Shown here in pieces: positions 1 through 6,906 of a stretch of 12,213 nucleotides of DNA. Numbering within the stretch: position 1 is the stretch's first letter; each line of letters begins with the position of its first letter. The stretch is from Acidimicrobiaceae bacterium. GTDB lineage: Bacteria; Actinomycetota; Acidimicrobiia; Acidimicrobiales; Aldehydirespiratoraceae. Position numbers and translations under genes: made by a program. The notes beneath the pieces are model-generated. The model was not told the DNA's origin, searched no databases, and saw only the letters and a program-made list of their open reading frames with translations. Location: NCBI GenBank assembly GCA_009840695.1, contig VXNG01000191.1:1-12213 (forward strand), given 5' to 3'.

Positions 1-487
1 CCTGCGCGTCCACCACGTTGGTGGCGTCGAAGCGGCCCAGCATCCCCACCTCGACCACCGCGACGTCCACGGCCACATCGGCGAAGTGCTGGAGCGCGGC
101 CGCGGTCACGGTCTCGAACCACGTGGACCGCATCCGCAGGTGGTGGGTGAAGCGGGCGACGTCCCCGATCGCCGCGCCGAAGGCCTCCGGGTCGATGGGC
201 GCGGCGTCCACTGAGATCCGCTCGGTCGGAGCCACCAGGTGGGGGCTCGTATAGGCACCGACGCGCAGTCCCATCTCCTGCAGGAGCCGGGCCGTGACCC
301 GCACCGTGGATCCCTTGCCGTTGGTTCCCGTGACGTGGATAACGCGATAGCACCGCTGCGGGTCGCCCATCGCGGCGGTGAGACGCTGAACCGACTCGAG
401 GCTTAGCCCGGCGACGCGGCCCGCTCGCGGCTTGACCTCATGGTTGATCAGGGTCTCAAGATGGTCCAGGGCCGCGCCGTAGTCCAA
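1..487 (-). CDS. folC: Bifunctional folylpolyglutamate synthase/dihydrofolate synthase, N-terminal part
   Basis: Enzyme of folate metabolism that joins glutamate to dihydropteroate or folates using ATP; cytosolic. Only the first 162 codons are visible; the gene runs off the left edge. Seen in the translation: an N-terminal segment with LINHE (residues 13-17), the Mur-ligase-type P-loop TGTNGKGST (53-61), the folate-loop motif YTSPHL (79-84) and VEVGMLGRFDATNVV (145-159), all FolC hallmarks. I place the start at a TTG (487-485) because GGAGAGG lies 6 nt upstream and the protein then begins where FolC proteins usually do. It follows clpX by 18 bp on the same strand, so it is probably the last visible gene of the tig-clpP-clpX operon. 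The family call is firm; the TTG start is likely but not proven. Confidence 0.93.
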   Translation of the reverse strand, partial: MDYGAALDHLETLINHEVKPRAGRVAGLSLESVQRLTAAMGDPQRCYRVIHVTGTNGKGSTVRVTARLLQEMGLRVGAYTSPHLVAPTERISVDAAPIDPEAFGAAIGDVARFTHHLRMRSTWFETVTAAALQHFADVAVDVAVVEVGMLGRFDATNVVDAQ

Positions 488-493
488 CGAGGG

Positions 494-500
494 CCTCTCC
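494..500 (-). promoter_or_regulatory. Ribosome binding site deciding the folC TTG start
   Basis: GGAGAGG on the minus strand ends 6 nt before the TTG at 487-485. It lies in the clpX-folC gap and supports a TTG start for folC, as no ATG or GTG with a comparable site is present nearby. Confidence 0.6.
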
Positions 501-505
501 GAATA

Positions 506-1774
506 TCAGCTGGCGCGCCGAGAGCGAGTGTCGCCCTCCTCGGCGCGGGGCACAAGCGTGGGGTTCACGTTCCTGCACACGGCCTCGCGATCGATGACCA
601 CGGGGGAGATGTCCTCGCGGCCGGGAAGGTCGTACATGATGTCTAGCAGGACCTCCTCGAGCACCGCCCGTAGTCCACGAGCCCCCGATGCCCGCTTGAT
701 GGCCTCGTCGGCTATGGCCTCCAGCGCCTCGGATTCGAATTCCAGTTCGACGTTCTCGAACCGGAACATCTTCTGGTACTGCTTCACAAGCGCGTTGCGG
801 GGTTCCACCAGAATGCGCATCAGGGCGTCACGCTCGAGGCTGCCCACTGCCCCCATGACCGGCAGCCGCCCGATGAACTCGGGGATCAGCCCGTACTTGG
901 TGAGATCCTCCGGGAGCACCTCGGCGAAGATGGCGCCCAGGTCCTTGTCCTCGGGCCGGCGGATGTCGGCGCCGAAGCCCACGCCCCGGGTGCCGGTGCG
1001 GCGCTCCACGATCTTCTCGATGCCGGCGAACGCTCCCCCGCAGATGAACAGGACATTGGTCGTGTCGATCTGGATGAACTCCTGGTGAGGGTGCTTGCGC
1101 CCTCCCTGAGGGGGCACGGATGCCGAGGTGCCCTCCAGGATCTTGAGCAGAGCCTGCTGGACGCCCTCGCCCGAGACGTCGCGAGTGATCGACGGGTTCT
1201 CGCTCTTGCGGGCGATCTTGTCGATCTCGTCTATGTAGATGATGCCCTTCTCGGCCTTCTTCACGTCGTAGTCGGCGGCCTGGATCAGCTTGAGGAGGAT
1301 GTTCTCAACGTCCTCACCCACGTAGCCGGCCTCGGTGAGGGCGGTAGCGTCGGCGATGGCGAACGGCACGTTGAGCATCCGGGCGAGCGTCTGGGCCATG
1401 AGTGTCTTGCCGCAGCCGGTCGGGCCTATGAGAAGGATGTTCGACTTCTGGAGCTCTATCTCCGGATCCTGGCTCTCGCCGAGTTGTACCCGCTTGTAGT
1501 GGTTGTAGACGGCGACCGAGAGGATGCGCTTGGCGCTGTCCTGCCCGACGATGTAGTCGTCGAGGAAGGTATAGATCTCACGAGGAGCGGGAAGCTCGCC
1601 GACGGGATCCTCCGCTGGTCCGGCCAGCTCCTCGTCGATGATCTCGTTGCACAGATCGATGCACTCGTCACAGATGTAGACGCCGGGGCCGGCGATGAGC
1701 TTCTTGACCTGCTTCTGCGACTTTCCGCAGAAGGAGCACTTCAGAAGCTCGCCCCCTTCACCGAGCTTGGCCAC
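506..1774 (-). CDS. clpX: ATP-dependent Clp protease ATP-binding subunit ClpX
   Basis: AAA+ unfoldase that recognises tagged proteins, unfolds them and threads them into ClpP; cytosolic hexamer. Its 422 residues are the usual length. Seen: N-terminal zinc-binding domain with C13-X2-C16-X18-C35-X2-C38; Walker A GPTGCGKT (117-124, Cys where many have Ser); pore loop GYVG (150-153); Walker B IIYIDE (178-183); RKH loop (226-228); ClpP-docking loop as VGF (265-267) rather than the textbook IGF; EFIGRLP (299-305); sensor-2 GARGLR (364-369). Start is a GTG at 1774-1772, preceded by GAGAGGGGGG about 7 nt upstream, and the N-terminus [18 protein letters not shown] matches actinobacterial ClpX. It lies 22 bp after clpP and 18 bp before folC on the same strand. 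Confidence 0.98.
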   Translation of the reverse strand: MAKLGEGGELLKCSFCGKSQKQVKKLIAGPGVYICDECIDLCNEIIDEELAGPAEDPVGELPAPREIYTFLDDYIVGQDSAKRILSVAVYNHYKRVQLGESQDPEIELQKSNILLIGPTGCGKTLMAQTLARMLNVPFAIADATALTEAGYVGEDVENILLKLIQAADYDVKKAEKGIIYIDEIDKIARKSENPSITRDVSGEGVQQALLKILEGTSASVPPQGGRKHPHQEFIQIDTTNVLFICGGAFAGIEKIVERRTGTRGVGFGADIRRPEDKDLGAIFAEVLPEDLTKYGLIPEFIGRLPVMGAVGSLERDALMRILVEPRNALVKQYQKMFRFENVELEFESEALEAIADEAIKRASGARGLRAVLEEVLLDIMYDLPGREDISPVVIDREAVCRNVNPTLVPRAEEGDTRSRRAS

Positions 1775-1796
1775 GCGATCGCCCCCCTCTCAAGCG

Positions 1797-2438
1797 TCAG
1801 CTGATCGCCCTGATGGCGCTGCTGTTGTCGACCACATTACGCGCTTCTATCACCTCATCGATGATCCCGTACTCCCTGGCGTGCTCGGCGGTCATGACGA
1901 AGTCCCGGTCGGTATCGGTGGCGATCTGCTCGATGGGCTGGCCGGTGTGCTCCGACAGCACCTCCTCCAGCGACTTCTTCAGCCGGGCCACCTCGGAGGC
2001 GATCAGCTCGATGTCGCTGGCGTCGCCGTGGGCCCCCGCGTAGGGCTGGTGGAGGAGGATCCTGGCGTGCGGAAGAGCCAGCCGCTTGCCTTTGGTGCCG
2101 GCCGCCAGCAGCACCGCCGCCGCCGATGCTGCCTGGCCGAAGCAGATGGTGGTGATGTCGGGCTTGATGTACTGCATCGTGTCGTAGATCGCGAACAGCG
2201 AGTTGATGTCCCCGCCGGGGCTGTTGATATAGAGGTTGATGTCCTTGTCGGGATCCTCGGACTCGAGGTGCAGCAGCTGCGCGCAGATCAGGTTGGCGAC
2301 CACGTCGTCGATCGGGGTGCCCAGGAAGACGATGTTCTCCTTGAGGAGCCGGCTGTACAGGTCGAAGGCGCGCTCGCCGCGGTTGGTCTGCTCCACGACG
2401 GTCGGCACCAGGTAGTTGCGAGGGCTGATGGGTCTCAT
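1797..2438 (-). CDS. clpP: ATP-dependent Clp protease proteolytic subunit ClpP
   Basis: Serine peptidase forming the tetradecameric chamber that degrades substrates delivered by ClpX or ClpC. Seen: 213 residues; catalytic triad inferred as S105 in GQAASA, H130 in RILLHQP and D179 in TDRDF; INSPGGD (71-77) forms the oxyanion-region strand. The frame stays open upstream to 2576, but I choose the ATG at 2438. The upstream extension is low-complexity Arg-rich sequence overlapping tig, and [21 protein letters not shown] has the form of ClpP N-termini. The ATG overlaps the tig stop as ATGA, implying translational coupling. Most actinobacteria carry clpP1-clpP2 in tandem; only one clpP is present here, so a second copy, if any, lies elsewhere. 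Confidence 0.97.
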   Translation of the reverse strand: MRPISPRNYLVPTVVEQTNRGERAFDLYSRLLKENIVFLGTPIDDVVANLICAQLLHLESEDPDKDINLYINSPGGDINSLFAIYDTMQYIKPDITTICFGQAASAAAVLLAAGTKGKRLALPHARILLHQPYAGAHGDASDIELIASEVARLKKSLEEVLSEHTGQPIEQIATDTDRDFVMTAEHAREYGIIDEVIEARNVVDNSSAIRAIS

Positions 2439-3841
2439 GATTCGTCCTGTGTTTGATCGGTGGCTACATCCTGAGGGTTCTCCGCGCCTTCGCCAACGTC
2501 GGCGGGAAGTCGCAGCAGCTCCGGATCGATGATTTCCCCGTCGGGATCGACCAACTCGACCCGCTCCGTGATCCACTCCAGTGCGGTCCGCTTGGAGATC
2601 TGGGAACGCATGTCCGACAGCTGCCCAGTAGAGGCCAGCGCGTCGCGGAGTCGGGCGGCTTCGGCCGCCGCATCCACCTCGGCCCCGTTGCTGGCCGCGA
2701 GCACGGCCTGCTCAAGTTCGGCGTCGACGGCGGCCTCGTTCGCCTCGAGACCCTCCGCCACGGCGACGGCCCGCAGCGCAAGATCCAGCTTGACGCTGCG
2801 ATCAGCGCTGAGCCGCAGGCCTTCCTCAAACTCCTCGCCGGACTGACCGATGCTGCCGAGATAGTCATCGAGTTCATAGCCCCGCTGGGCGAGGTCTCGC
2901 GTCAGGCTCTCGCGCCGGGCCTCGATCTCCGACGCGAGCATGGCCTCGGGGACCTCGTCAGTGACGAGCTCGGCCACCGCGGAGGCAATGGCCTCGCGGC
3001 GCGCCGATTCGGCGTACATCACTCTGGCTCTGGCCTGCCCCGTCTCCAGCGCGGCGCGGAACTCCTCGGCGGTGTCGAACTCGGTGTTGGCCCCCACGAA
3101 CTCGTCGTCCAGGTCGGGTAGGACCGCTTCTTGCACCTCTTTGACGAGCACTCGGAAACGAAGCTTCTGATCTTCCTCGGGATCGGGATGCGAGGCCAGG
3201 AACTCCAGGATGTCACCGGGGGTGGCACCGCGCAGGTTCTCGTCGATCTCGGGCACCACCGCCCCGGTGCCGAGCAGGTAGTCGTAGTCGGAGGTCGTGA
3301 GACCGTCGATGGTCTCGCCGCCCAGGGTGCCGGTGATGTCGATCGTGAGATGATCGCCATCGACCGCGGCCCGCTTCACCGGAGCCAGTTCCGCGAATTG
3401 CTTGCGGAACCTGTCGATCTCGGCAACAACCTCCTCCTCGTCGACCGCAGGGCTGGGGATCTGCACGCTCAGCTCGTCGTAGCCCGACACCAAGATGGCC
3501 GGGCGGACATCGACCACCGCGTCGAAGGACACCGGACCGGCTTCCGAGCCCTCGGTGACCTCGATGCGGGGAGCGTCGATGACGTCGATCTCGTGCTCGA
3601 CGACGGCGCGGGCGTAGTAGTCGGGCAGGGAGGCCCGCAGAGCCTCTGCCCGCCCCGCCACCGGTCCCAGCTGCGCCTCCAGCAGCCGTCGGGGCGCCTT
3701 GCCGGGGCGAAAGCCCGGAATCCTCACCTCGCGAGCGATGCGTTTGAAGGCTGCCTCGACCTCGATCTCGAACTCTGCCTCATCCAACTCTACGGTCAGC
3801 TTGACGCGGTTGTCGGTGAGCGTCTCGACGCTGCTGCGCAC
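2435..3841 (-). CDS. tig: Trigger factor, ribosome-associated chaperone and peptidyl-prolyl isomerase
   Basis: Chaperone that binds the ribosomal exit tunnel and shields nascent chains. The 468 residues run in the usual order. The ribosome-binding domain starts [18 protein letters not shown] and has signature GFRPGKAP (43-50). A FKBP-type PPIase domain (about 150-245, with [20 protein letters not shown]) follows, then a helical C-terminal chaperone domain and an acidic tail. The frame is open to an ATG at 3928, but I choose GTG at 3841-3839: homologues begin at this SSVETL segment and the longer N-terminus (29 extra residues) is unlike the family. No Shine-Dalgarno sequence precedes the GTG, while a TACACT box ends 7 nt upstream, which suggests a leaderless mRNA. 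It is the first gene of the tig-clpP-clpX-folC unit. Confidence 0.95.
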   Translation of the reverse strand: MRSSVETLTDNRVKLTVELDEAEFEIEVEAAFKRIAREVRIPGFRPGKAPRRLLEAQLGPVAGRAEALRASLPDYYARAVVEHEIDVIDAPRIEVTEGSEAGPVSFDAVVDVRPAILVSGYDELSVQIPSPAVDEEEVVAEIDRFRKQFAELAPVKRAAVDGDHLTIDITGTLGGETIDGLTTSDYDYLLGTGAVVPEIDENLRGATPGDILEFLASHPDPEEDQKLRFRVLVKEVQEAVLPDLDDEFVGANTEFDTAEEFRAALETGQARARVMYAESARREAIASAVAELVTDEVPEAMLASEIEARRESLTRDLAQRGYELDDYLGSIGQSGEEFEEGLRLSADRSVKLDLALRAVAVAEGLEANEAAVDAELEQAVLAASNGAEVDAAAEAARLRDALASTGQLSDMRSQISKRTALEWITERVELVDPDGEIIDPELLRLPADVGEGAENPQDVATDQTQDES

Positions 3842-3848
3842 GGCCGCG

Positions 3849-3854
3849 AGTGTA
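3849..3854 (-). promoter_or_regulatory. Putative -10 box of the tig operon (leaderless)
   Basis: TACACT on the minus strand matches the TAnnnT core of a housekeeping -10 element. Transcription would start about 6-8 nt downstream, at or within 1-2 nt of the GTG start of tig at 3841. I see no convincing -35 at 17-18 bp (GTAGTG or CGTAGT). Position and consensus are seen; promoter activity is inferred. Confidence 0.4.
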
Positions 3855-3950
3855 CCGGTGCGGTCCCGCGGCACTACGCGAGCCCCGTCCCCGTCCAGCC
3901 CTGATGTTCGAAGCATCGCAGTGGTCAAGGGCCGCTACCGTGAGGGGCCC

Positions 3951-4022
3951 GCGGGCGTAGTTCAACGGCTAGAACCTCAGCCTTCCAAGCTGATGATGCC
4001 GGTTCGATTCCGGTCGCCCGCT
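3951..4022 (+). tRNA. tRNA-Gly, anticodon TCC
   Basis: The full cloverleaf can be folded by eye. The acceptor stem GCGGGCG (3951-3957) pairs with CGCCCGC (4015-4021), with discriminator T4022. The D stem is GTTC/GAAC (3960-3963 with 3972-3975). The anticodon stem TCAGC/GCTGA (3977-3981 with 3989-3993) closes the loop CTTCCAA, with anticodon TCC at 3984-3986. The T stem GCCGG/CCGGT closes loop TTCGATT (4003-4009). It decodes GGA glycine codons. The 3' CCA is not encoded (CTCAAG follows). It lies divergently upstream of tig and 26 bp before the hydrolase gene on the same strand. Confidence 0.97.
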
Positions 4023-4048
4023 CAAGCGCCCGACAATCCAGCAAGCAC

Positions 4049-5338
4049 GTGCCAATGACTGAGTCACTGCTCGAACGCTCGGCCCGTTTCATCGACGGAG
4101 CCGTCTACGAGGGACCCGCCAGCGTCAATCCCGTGGACATGTCGTTCCACGAGATTGCCGACGGCGTGGGTCTGGTGTGCGGCTTCTCCCACATCTGGAC
4201 ACTCGATGCCGCCGAGGGTCTCGTGGTTGTGGACACGTCCCAGCCCAACTTCGCGTCGGCCGCGCTGGAGCATCTCCGCCACTGGCGCGACGTCCCGGTC
4301 GACACCATCGTCTACACCCACGGGCACCTGGACCACGTCAGCGGCGCGCCCGTCTTTCTTGACGACGCGGTCGAGCGCAGACGTCCCCCGCCCCAGGTGG
4401 TAGCCCACGACGCGGTCGGGCGACGCCTCGACCGCTACGGGCTGACCCTCGGCTACAACGAGCTCATCGGCGTCCGCCAGTTCGGCTGGAGATACGTACC
4501 CGGATCCTTCGACGCCGACTGGGTGAGGCCCCAGGTGACCTACTCCGACGGCCTGGAGCTGGAGGTGGGCGGGACCAGGATGCAGTTGATCCACGAGAAG
4601 GGCGAGACCGACGATCACACCATCGCGTGGGTACCGCAGCAGGGGGTCCTGTTCACCGGCGACCTGATCATCTGGGCCTTCCCGAACGCGGGCAACCCCC
4701 AGAAGGCGCAGCGCTACCCCGCGGAATGGGCCGCGGCGCTGCGGCGCATGATCGATCTGCGACCCTCCCTGCTGGCTCCCGCCCACGGCCTGCCCATCGC
4801 CGGCACCGAGCGGATCGCCCGAGTACTCGACGACACCGCCACCGCGCTCGAGGGCCTCGTCGCCGACACCCTGGCAATGATGAACGCGGGCGCTCCCCTC
4901 GACGAGATCCTGCACACGGTGCGGGTGCCCACAGATCTCCTGGAACGGCCGTACCTGCGGCCCTCCTACGACGAGCCCGAGTTCGTGGTGCGCAACATCT
5001 GGCGACTGTACGGCGGCTGGTACGACGCCAATCCGGCCCGGCTCAAGCCCCCACCCGACGCTGCCGTGGCTGCGGAGGTGGCCGCCATGGCCGGCGGGGC
5101 GGCCGCGCTGGCCCGGCGGGCCGCCGAGCTCTGCGAGGGCGGGGAACTGCGGCTCGCCTGCCAGCTGGTCGAATGGGCCGTCCAGGCCGCACCGGCCGAC
5201 GAGGAGGTCCACGCCGCAAGGGCGGAGGTGTACCGGATCCGCCGCGACAGTGAACTGTCGATGATGGCCCGGAACATCTTCCGTCACACGTTCCATTCGT
5301 CGAAGGCGCGGGTGCAACCCGAGCAGGCACCAGACTGA
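4049..5338 (+). CDS. Alkyl-sulfatase-like metallo-beta-lactamase-fold hydrolase
   Basis: Predicted metal-dependent hydrolase of 429 residues; substrate unknown. Seen: the metal-binding motif HGHLDH (H91, H93, D95, H96); GETDDH (185-190), with Glu where classical members have His in GHT, as in alkyl sulfatases; FTGD (D205); and PAHG (H246). The C-terminal third contains PYLRPSYDEPEF and RLYGGWYDANPARLKP (319-334), typical of the alkyl sulfatase dimerisation domain of SdsA/BDS1-type enzymes. The pattern NAGNPQKAQRYP (213-224) also fits a lactamase-fold subfamily with this dimerisation domain. No signal peptide or membrane segment, so cytosolic. The GTG at 4049 or ATG at 4055 is the start; neither has a good Shine-Dalgarno sequence. 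It follows the tRNA by 26 bp and precedes a methyltransferase by 4 bp. True sulfatase activity is not established. Confidence 0.88.
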   Translation: MPMTESLLERSARFIDGAVYEGPASVNPVDMSFHEIADGVGLVCGFSHIWTLDAAEGLVVVDTSQPNFASAALEHLRHWRDVPVDTIVYTHGHLDHVSGAPVFLDDAVERRRPPPQVVAHDAVGRRLDRYGLTLGYNELIGVRQFGWRYVPGSFDADWVRPQVTYSDGLELEVGGTRMQLIHEKGETDDHTIAWVPQQGVLFTGDLIIWAFPNAGNPQKAQRYPAEWAAALRRMIDLRPSLLAPAHGLPIAGTERIARVLDDTATALEGLVADTLAMMNAGAPLDEILHTVRVPTDLLERPYLRPSYDEPEFVVRNIWRLYGGWYDANPARLKPPPDAAVAAEVAAMAGGAAALARRAAELCEGGELRLACQLVEWAVQAAPADEEVHAARAEVYRIRRDSELSMMARNIFRHTFHSSKARVQPEQAPD

Positions 5339-5342
5339 CGGC

Positions 5343-6413
5343 ATGCGCACCGAGTTCGATCCCGACCGGCTGCCCCTGACGATCCTGGAGCTCTTCAGGA
5401 TCAAGCAGGGCGAGATGGTCTCAGCCCTGATGCACCTGGGCACCCGCCTGAATCTGTGGGAGGCCCTCCGTAGCTCCGAGCCGTGCACGAGTGAACAACT
5501 GGCTGAGGCAGCCGGCCTCCAGGAACGCTGGGTGCGAGAGTGGTTGCACGGCATGGTCGCGGTGGAGATCGTTCAGCACGACGACGGCCGATTCGCGCTC
5601 ACGCCCGAGGCGCGGGTAGCGCTGACCGACAGCGACCACTGGTCCTTCATGCCGGGGGTGTACGGGCCGCCCATGACGCACCACGAGATCGAGCGCACGG
5701 CCGAGGCATTCCGGACCGGCATGGGGATGACCTGGGCAGAGCACGGGGACCACGCCTGCCACATGCAGTGCGCGATGTCGGCGGCGCGCCAGGAGAGCTT
5801 CCTGGTGCCGGTGGTGCTGGCCGCCTTCGACGGAGCGACCGACCGGCTGCGGGCCGGCGACGCTCGCATCGTCGACGTGGGATGCGGGGCCGGTGTCGCG
5901 TCCGGACTGCTGGCATCGAGTTTCCCCGAGGCGGCCGTAGTGGGCATCGACCCCTCCGAACGGGCGATCACCGAGGCCCGAAGAAAAGCGCAGGACGCGG
6001 GCCTCGACAACTTGACCTTCGAGTTGGGAACCTTCGACGACCTGGACCGCTTCGGCCCCGCGGACCTGCTCGTGACTCTGGACGTGCTGCACGACCTGCC
6101 CCGCCCGCGGGAGGCAGTGGCGGCCGCCAGCCGCAACCTGGCTGCCGACGGCTGGTGGCTGGTGGCCGACATCAAGGGACGCGGTGACTTGGAGTCCAAT
6201 CGCAAGATCCCGCTGCTGCCCTACATGTACGCGATGTCGGTCTTCTACTGCATGTCCTCGGCCCTGTCAGAACCGGGTGGTGAGGGTCTGGGCACGCTGG
6301 GGCTCTATCCGGCCCGATTGGAGGAAATGGTCAGAGGCGAGGGGTTCACCCGGTTCACCCGCCATGAGGTGGAGTTGGACCCGACCAACTGGTACTACGA
6401 AATCCGGCCCTGA
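5343..6413 (+). CDS. SAM-dependent methyltransferase with N-terminal winged-helix domain
   Basis: Predicted class I methyltransferase of 356 residues; substrate unknown. An N-terminal helical/winged-helix part (about 20-95, with LGTRLNLWEAL and TSEQLAEAAGLQERWVREWLHGM) resembles the dimerisation domain of small-molecule O-methyltransferases. The Rossmann domain follows, with motif I VDVGCGAG (177-184), the acidic residue D203 in VVGIDPSERAI, the motif IV region LVTLDVLHDLPRP (243-255) and a post-motif at DGWWLVADIKG. A His/Cys/Met-rich stretch (132-145, HGDHACHMQCAM) sits before the SAM fold and may shape the active site. It begins 4 bp after the hydrolase stop, so the two are almost surely co-expressed and may act on the same pathway. 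Start ATG at 5343; the ribosome site is weak, consistent with translational coupling. Confidence 0.88.
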   Translation: MRTEFDPDRLPLTILELFRIKQGEMVSALMHLGTRLNLWEALRSSEPCTSEQLAEAAGLQERWVREWLHGMVAVEIVQHDDGRFALTPEARVALTDSDHWSFMPGVYGPPMTHHEIERTAEAFRTGMGMTWAEHGDHACHMQCAMSAARQESFLVPVVLAAFDGATDRLRAGDARIVDVGCGAGVASGLLASSFPEAAVVGIDPSERAITEARRKAQDAGLDNLTFELGTFDDLDRFGPADLLVTLDVLHDLPRPREAVAAASRNLAADGWWLVADIKGRGDLESNRKIPLLPYMYAMSVFYCMSSALSEPGGEGLGTLGLYPARLEEMVRGEGFTRFTRHEVELDPTNWYYEIRP

Positions 6414-6430
6414 CGCCGGCTCGGTGAGGT

Positions 6431-6700
6431 CTATTCGTCCCCAGAATCAGATTCCGGAGCCCGAGGCGCCACCTCGGGATAGAGGTGGGAGATGGTGCCC
6501 GGCTCGATCCGGCATGACTCGATGTAGGCGTCGACGTCCGTGCCCTTGACGCGGATGACCCGACCCATCCGGTAGGCCGCGATGTACCCCTCATCGATGA
6601 ACCGGTAAAGCGTTCGCGTCGTGATGCCGAGGCGCTTGGCCGCCGCGGTCGTGCCCAACCACTCGATCTGAGACTGCTCGGGTTGTTCTTCGTCGATCAT
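6431..6700 (-). CDS. Small helix-turn-helix DNA-binding protein, excisionase/BldC-like (MerR-type HTH)
   Basis: An 89-residue protein with one winged HTH: TTAAAKRLGITTRTLYRFIDEG (17-38) is the helix-turn-helix and YRMGRVIRVKGTDVDAYI (43-60) the wing, as in excisionase-family domains. The tail ESCRIEPGTISHLYPE (61-76) lies outside the HTH. There is no integrase or att-like repeat nearby, so it is more likely a chromosomal regulator than a phage excisionase. ATG at 6700 is preceded by GAAAGG about 10 nt upstream. It is convergent with the methyltransferase (17 bp between stops) and divergent from the CpaE-like unit, so it may control the shared upstream region; this is inferred. The domain call is secure, the function is not. 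Confidence 0.85.
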   Translation of the reverse strand: MIDEEQPEQSQIEWLGTTAAAKRLGITTRTLYRFIDEGYIAAYRMGRVIRVKGTDVDAYIESCRIEPGTISHLYPEVAPRAPESDSGDE

Positions 6701-6725
6701 GGCTACAGTGCCTTTCGATACTTCT

Positions 6726-6731
6726 TATGAT
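6726..6731 (+). promoter_or_regulatory. Putative -10 box for the CpaE-like/ispH unit
   Basis: TATGAT on the plus strand differs from TATAAT at one base and lies in a locally AT-richer stretch between the divergent genes. A weak -35 (GCTACA, 6702-6707) is 18 bp upstream. A transcript would start near 6738 and include both small ORFs and the CpaE-like gene, probably running into ispH. Inferred promoter. Confidence 0.4.
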
Positions 6732-6755
6732 GTTTGAGATGAAGGGAAGCTCATC

Positions 6756-6770
6756 GCATGAACAGCATGC
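6756..6770. promoter_or_regulatory. Inverted repeat, candidate operator
   Basis: GCATG-N5-CATGC is a perfect 5-bp inverted repeat just downstream of the predicted plus-strand transcription start. Its place between a divergent HTH gene and its neighbour makes it a candidate binding site, but a 5-bp arm repeat can occur by chance. Confidence 0.25.
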
Positions 6771-6805
6771 CCTACGAGGAGATCAAGGAGAGTCTATGGC
6801 AATGA
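6758..6805 (+). other. Possible 15-codon leader ORF
   Basis: ATG at 6758 opens a frame reading MNSMPYEEIKESLWQ and stops at TGA 6803-6805. AAGGGAAG lies 8 nt upstream of the ATG. The frame overlaps the start of the next small ORF (6796) by 10 nt. Too short to be sure it is translated. Confidence 0.2.
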
Positions 6806-6906
6806 CCGCGGTAGAACGTGGATACCCGCCCATCTCGGTCCAACCAGACGGGCAAGGGGAGGCCTGCATGGCCGATCGCGCTTGTCGGGCTGAGAATGTC
6901 TACTAA
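6796..6906 (+). CDS. Possible 36-residue small protein or leader peptide
   Basis: ATG at 6796 is preceded by AAGGAGAG (6785-6792), the best Shine-Dalgarno match I see in the window. It opens a 36-codon frame beginning MAMTAVERGYPPISVQPDGQ, with cysteines at 24 and 30, and ends at TAA 6904-6906. No hydrophobic segment or recognised domain. The frame overlaps the ATG of the CpaE-like gene (6896) by 11 nt, so its translation could deliver ribosomes to that start, which has no clear ribosome site of its own. Alternatively the strong site reflects an ancestral N-terminus of the CpaE-like protein lost by frameshift. Translation is inferred, not shown. Confidence 0.35.
   Translation: MAMTAVERGYPPISVQPDGQGEACMADRACRAENVY

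Noticed and set aside
1085..1804. 239-codon plus-strand ORF
   Set aside because: Antisense shadow of clpX with no recognisable domain.
2439..2576. Extended N-terminus for ClpP
   Set aside because: Arg/Gly-rich translation overlapping tig; the ATG overlapping the tig stop gives a normal ClpP N-terminus.
3842..3928. ATG at 3928 as tig start
   Set aside because: Adds 29 residues absent from the usual trigger factor N-terminus, which begins at the SSVETL segment.
3942..3957. GC-rich palindrome GCCCGCGGGC as a terminator
   Set aside because: It overlaps the 5' acceptor strand of the tRNA and has no T-tract; likely a by-product of the tRNA sequence.
4064..5554. Long 496-codon minus-strand ORF
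   Set aside because: Lies opposite the hydrolase gene, which has clear metal-binding motifs; an open antisense frame is expected at high GC.
6414..6430. Terminator between the convergent methyltransferase and HTH genes
   Set aside because: Only 17 bp, with no convincing stem or T-tract.
6431..6700. Phage excisionase marking an integrated element
   Set aside because: No integrase, att-type repeats or other phage genes nearby; the tRNA-Gly at 3951 is intact with no visible duplicate of its 3' end in the window.
6818..6895. GTG at 6818 as start of the CpaE-like gene
   Set aside because: No ribosome site, and the extra 26 residues do not resemble the family; the ATG at 6896 fits better, though it is not proven.
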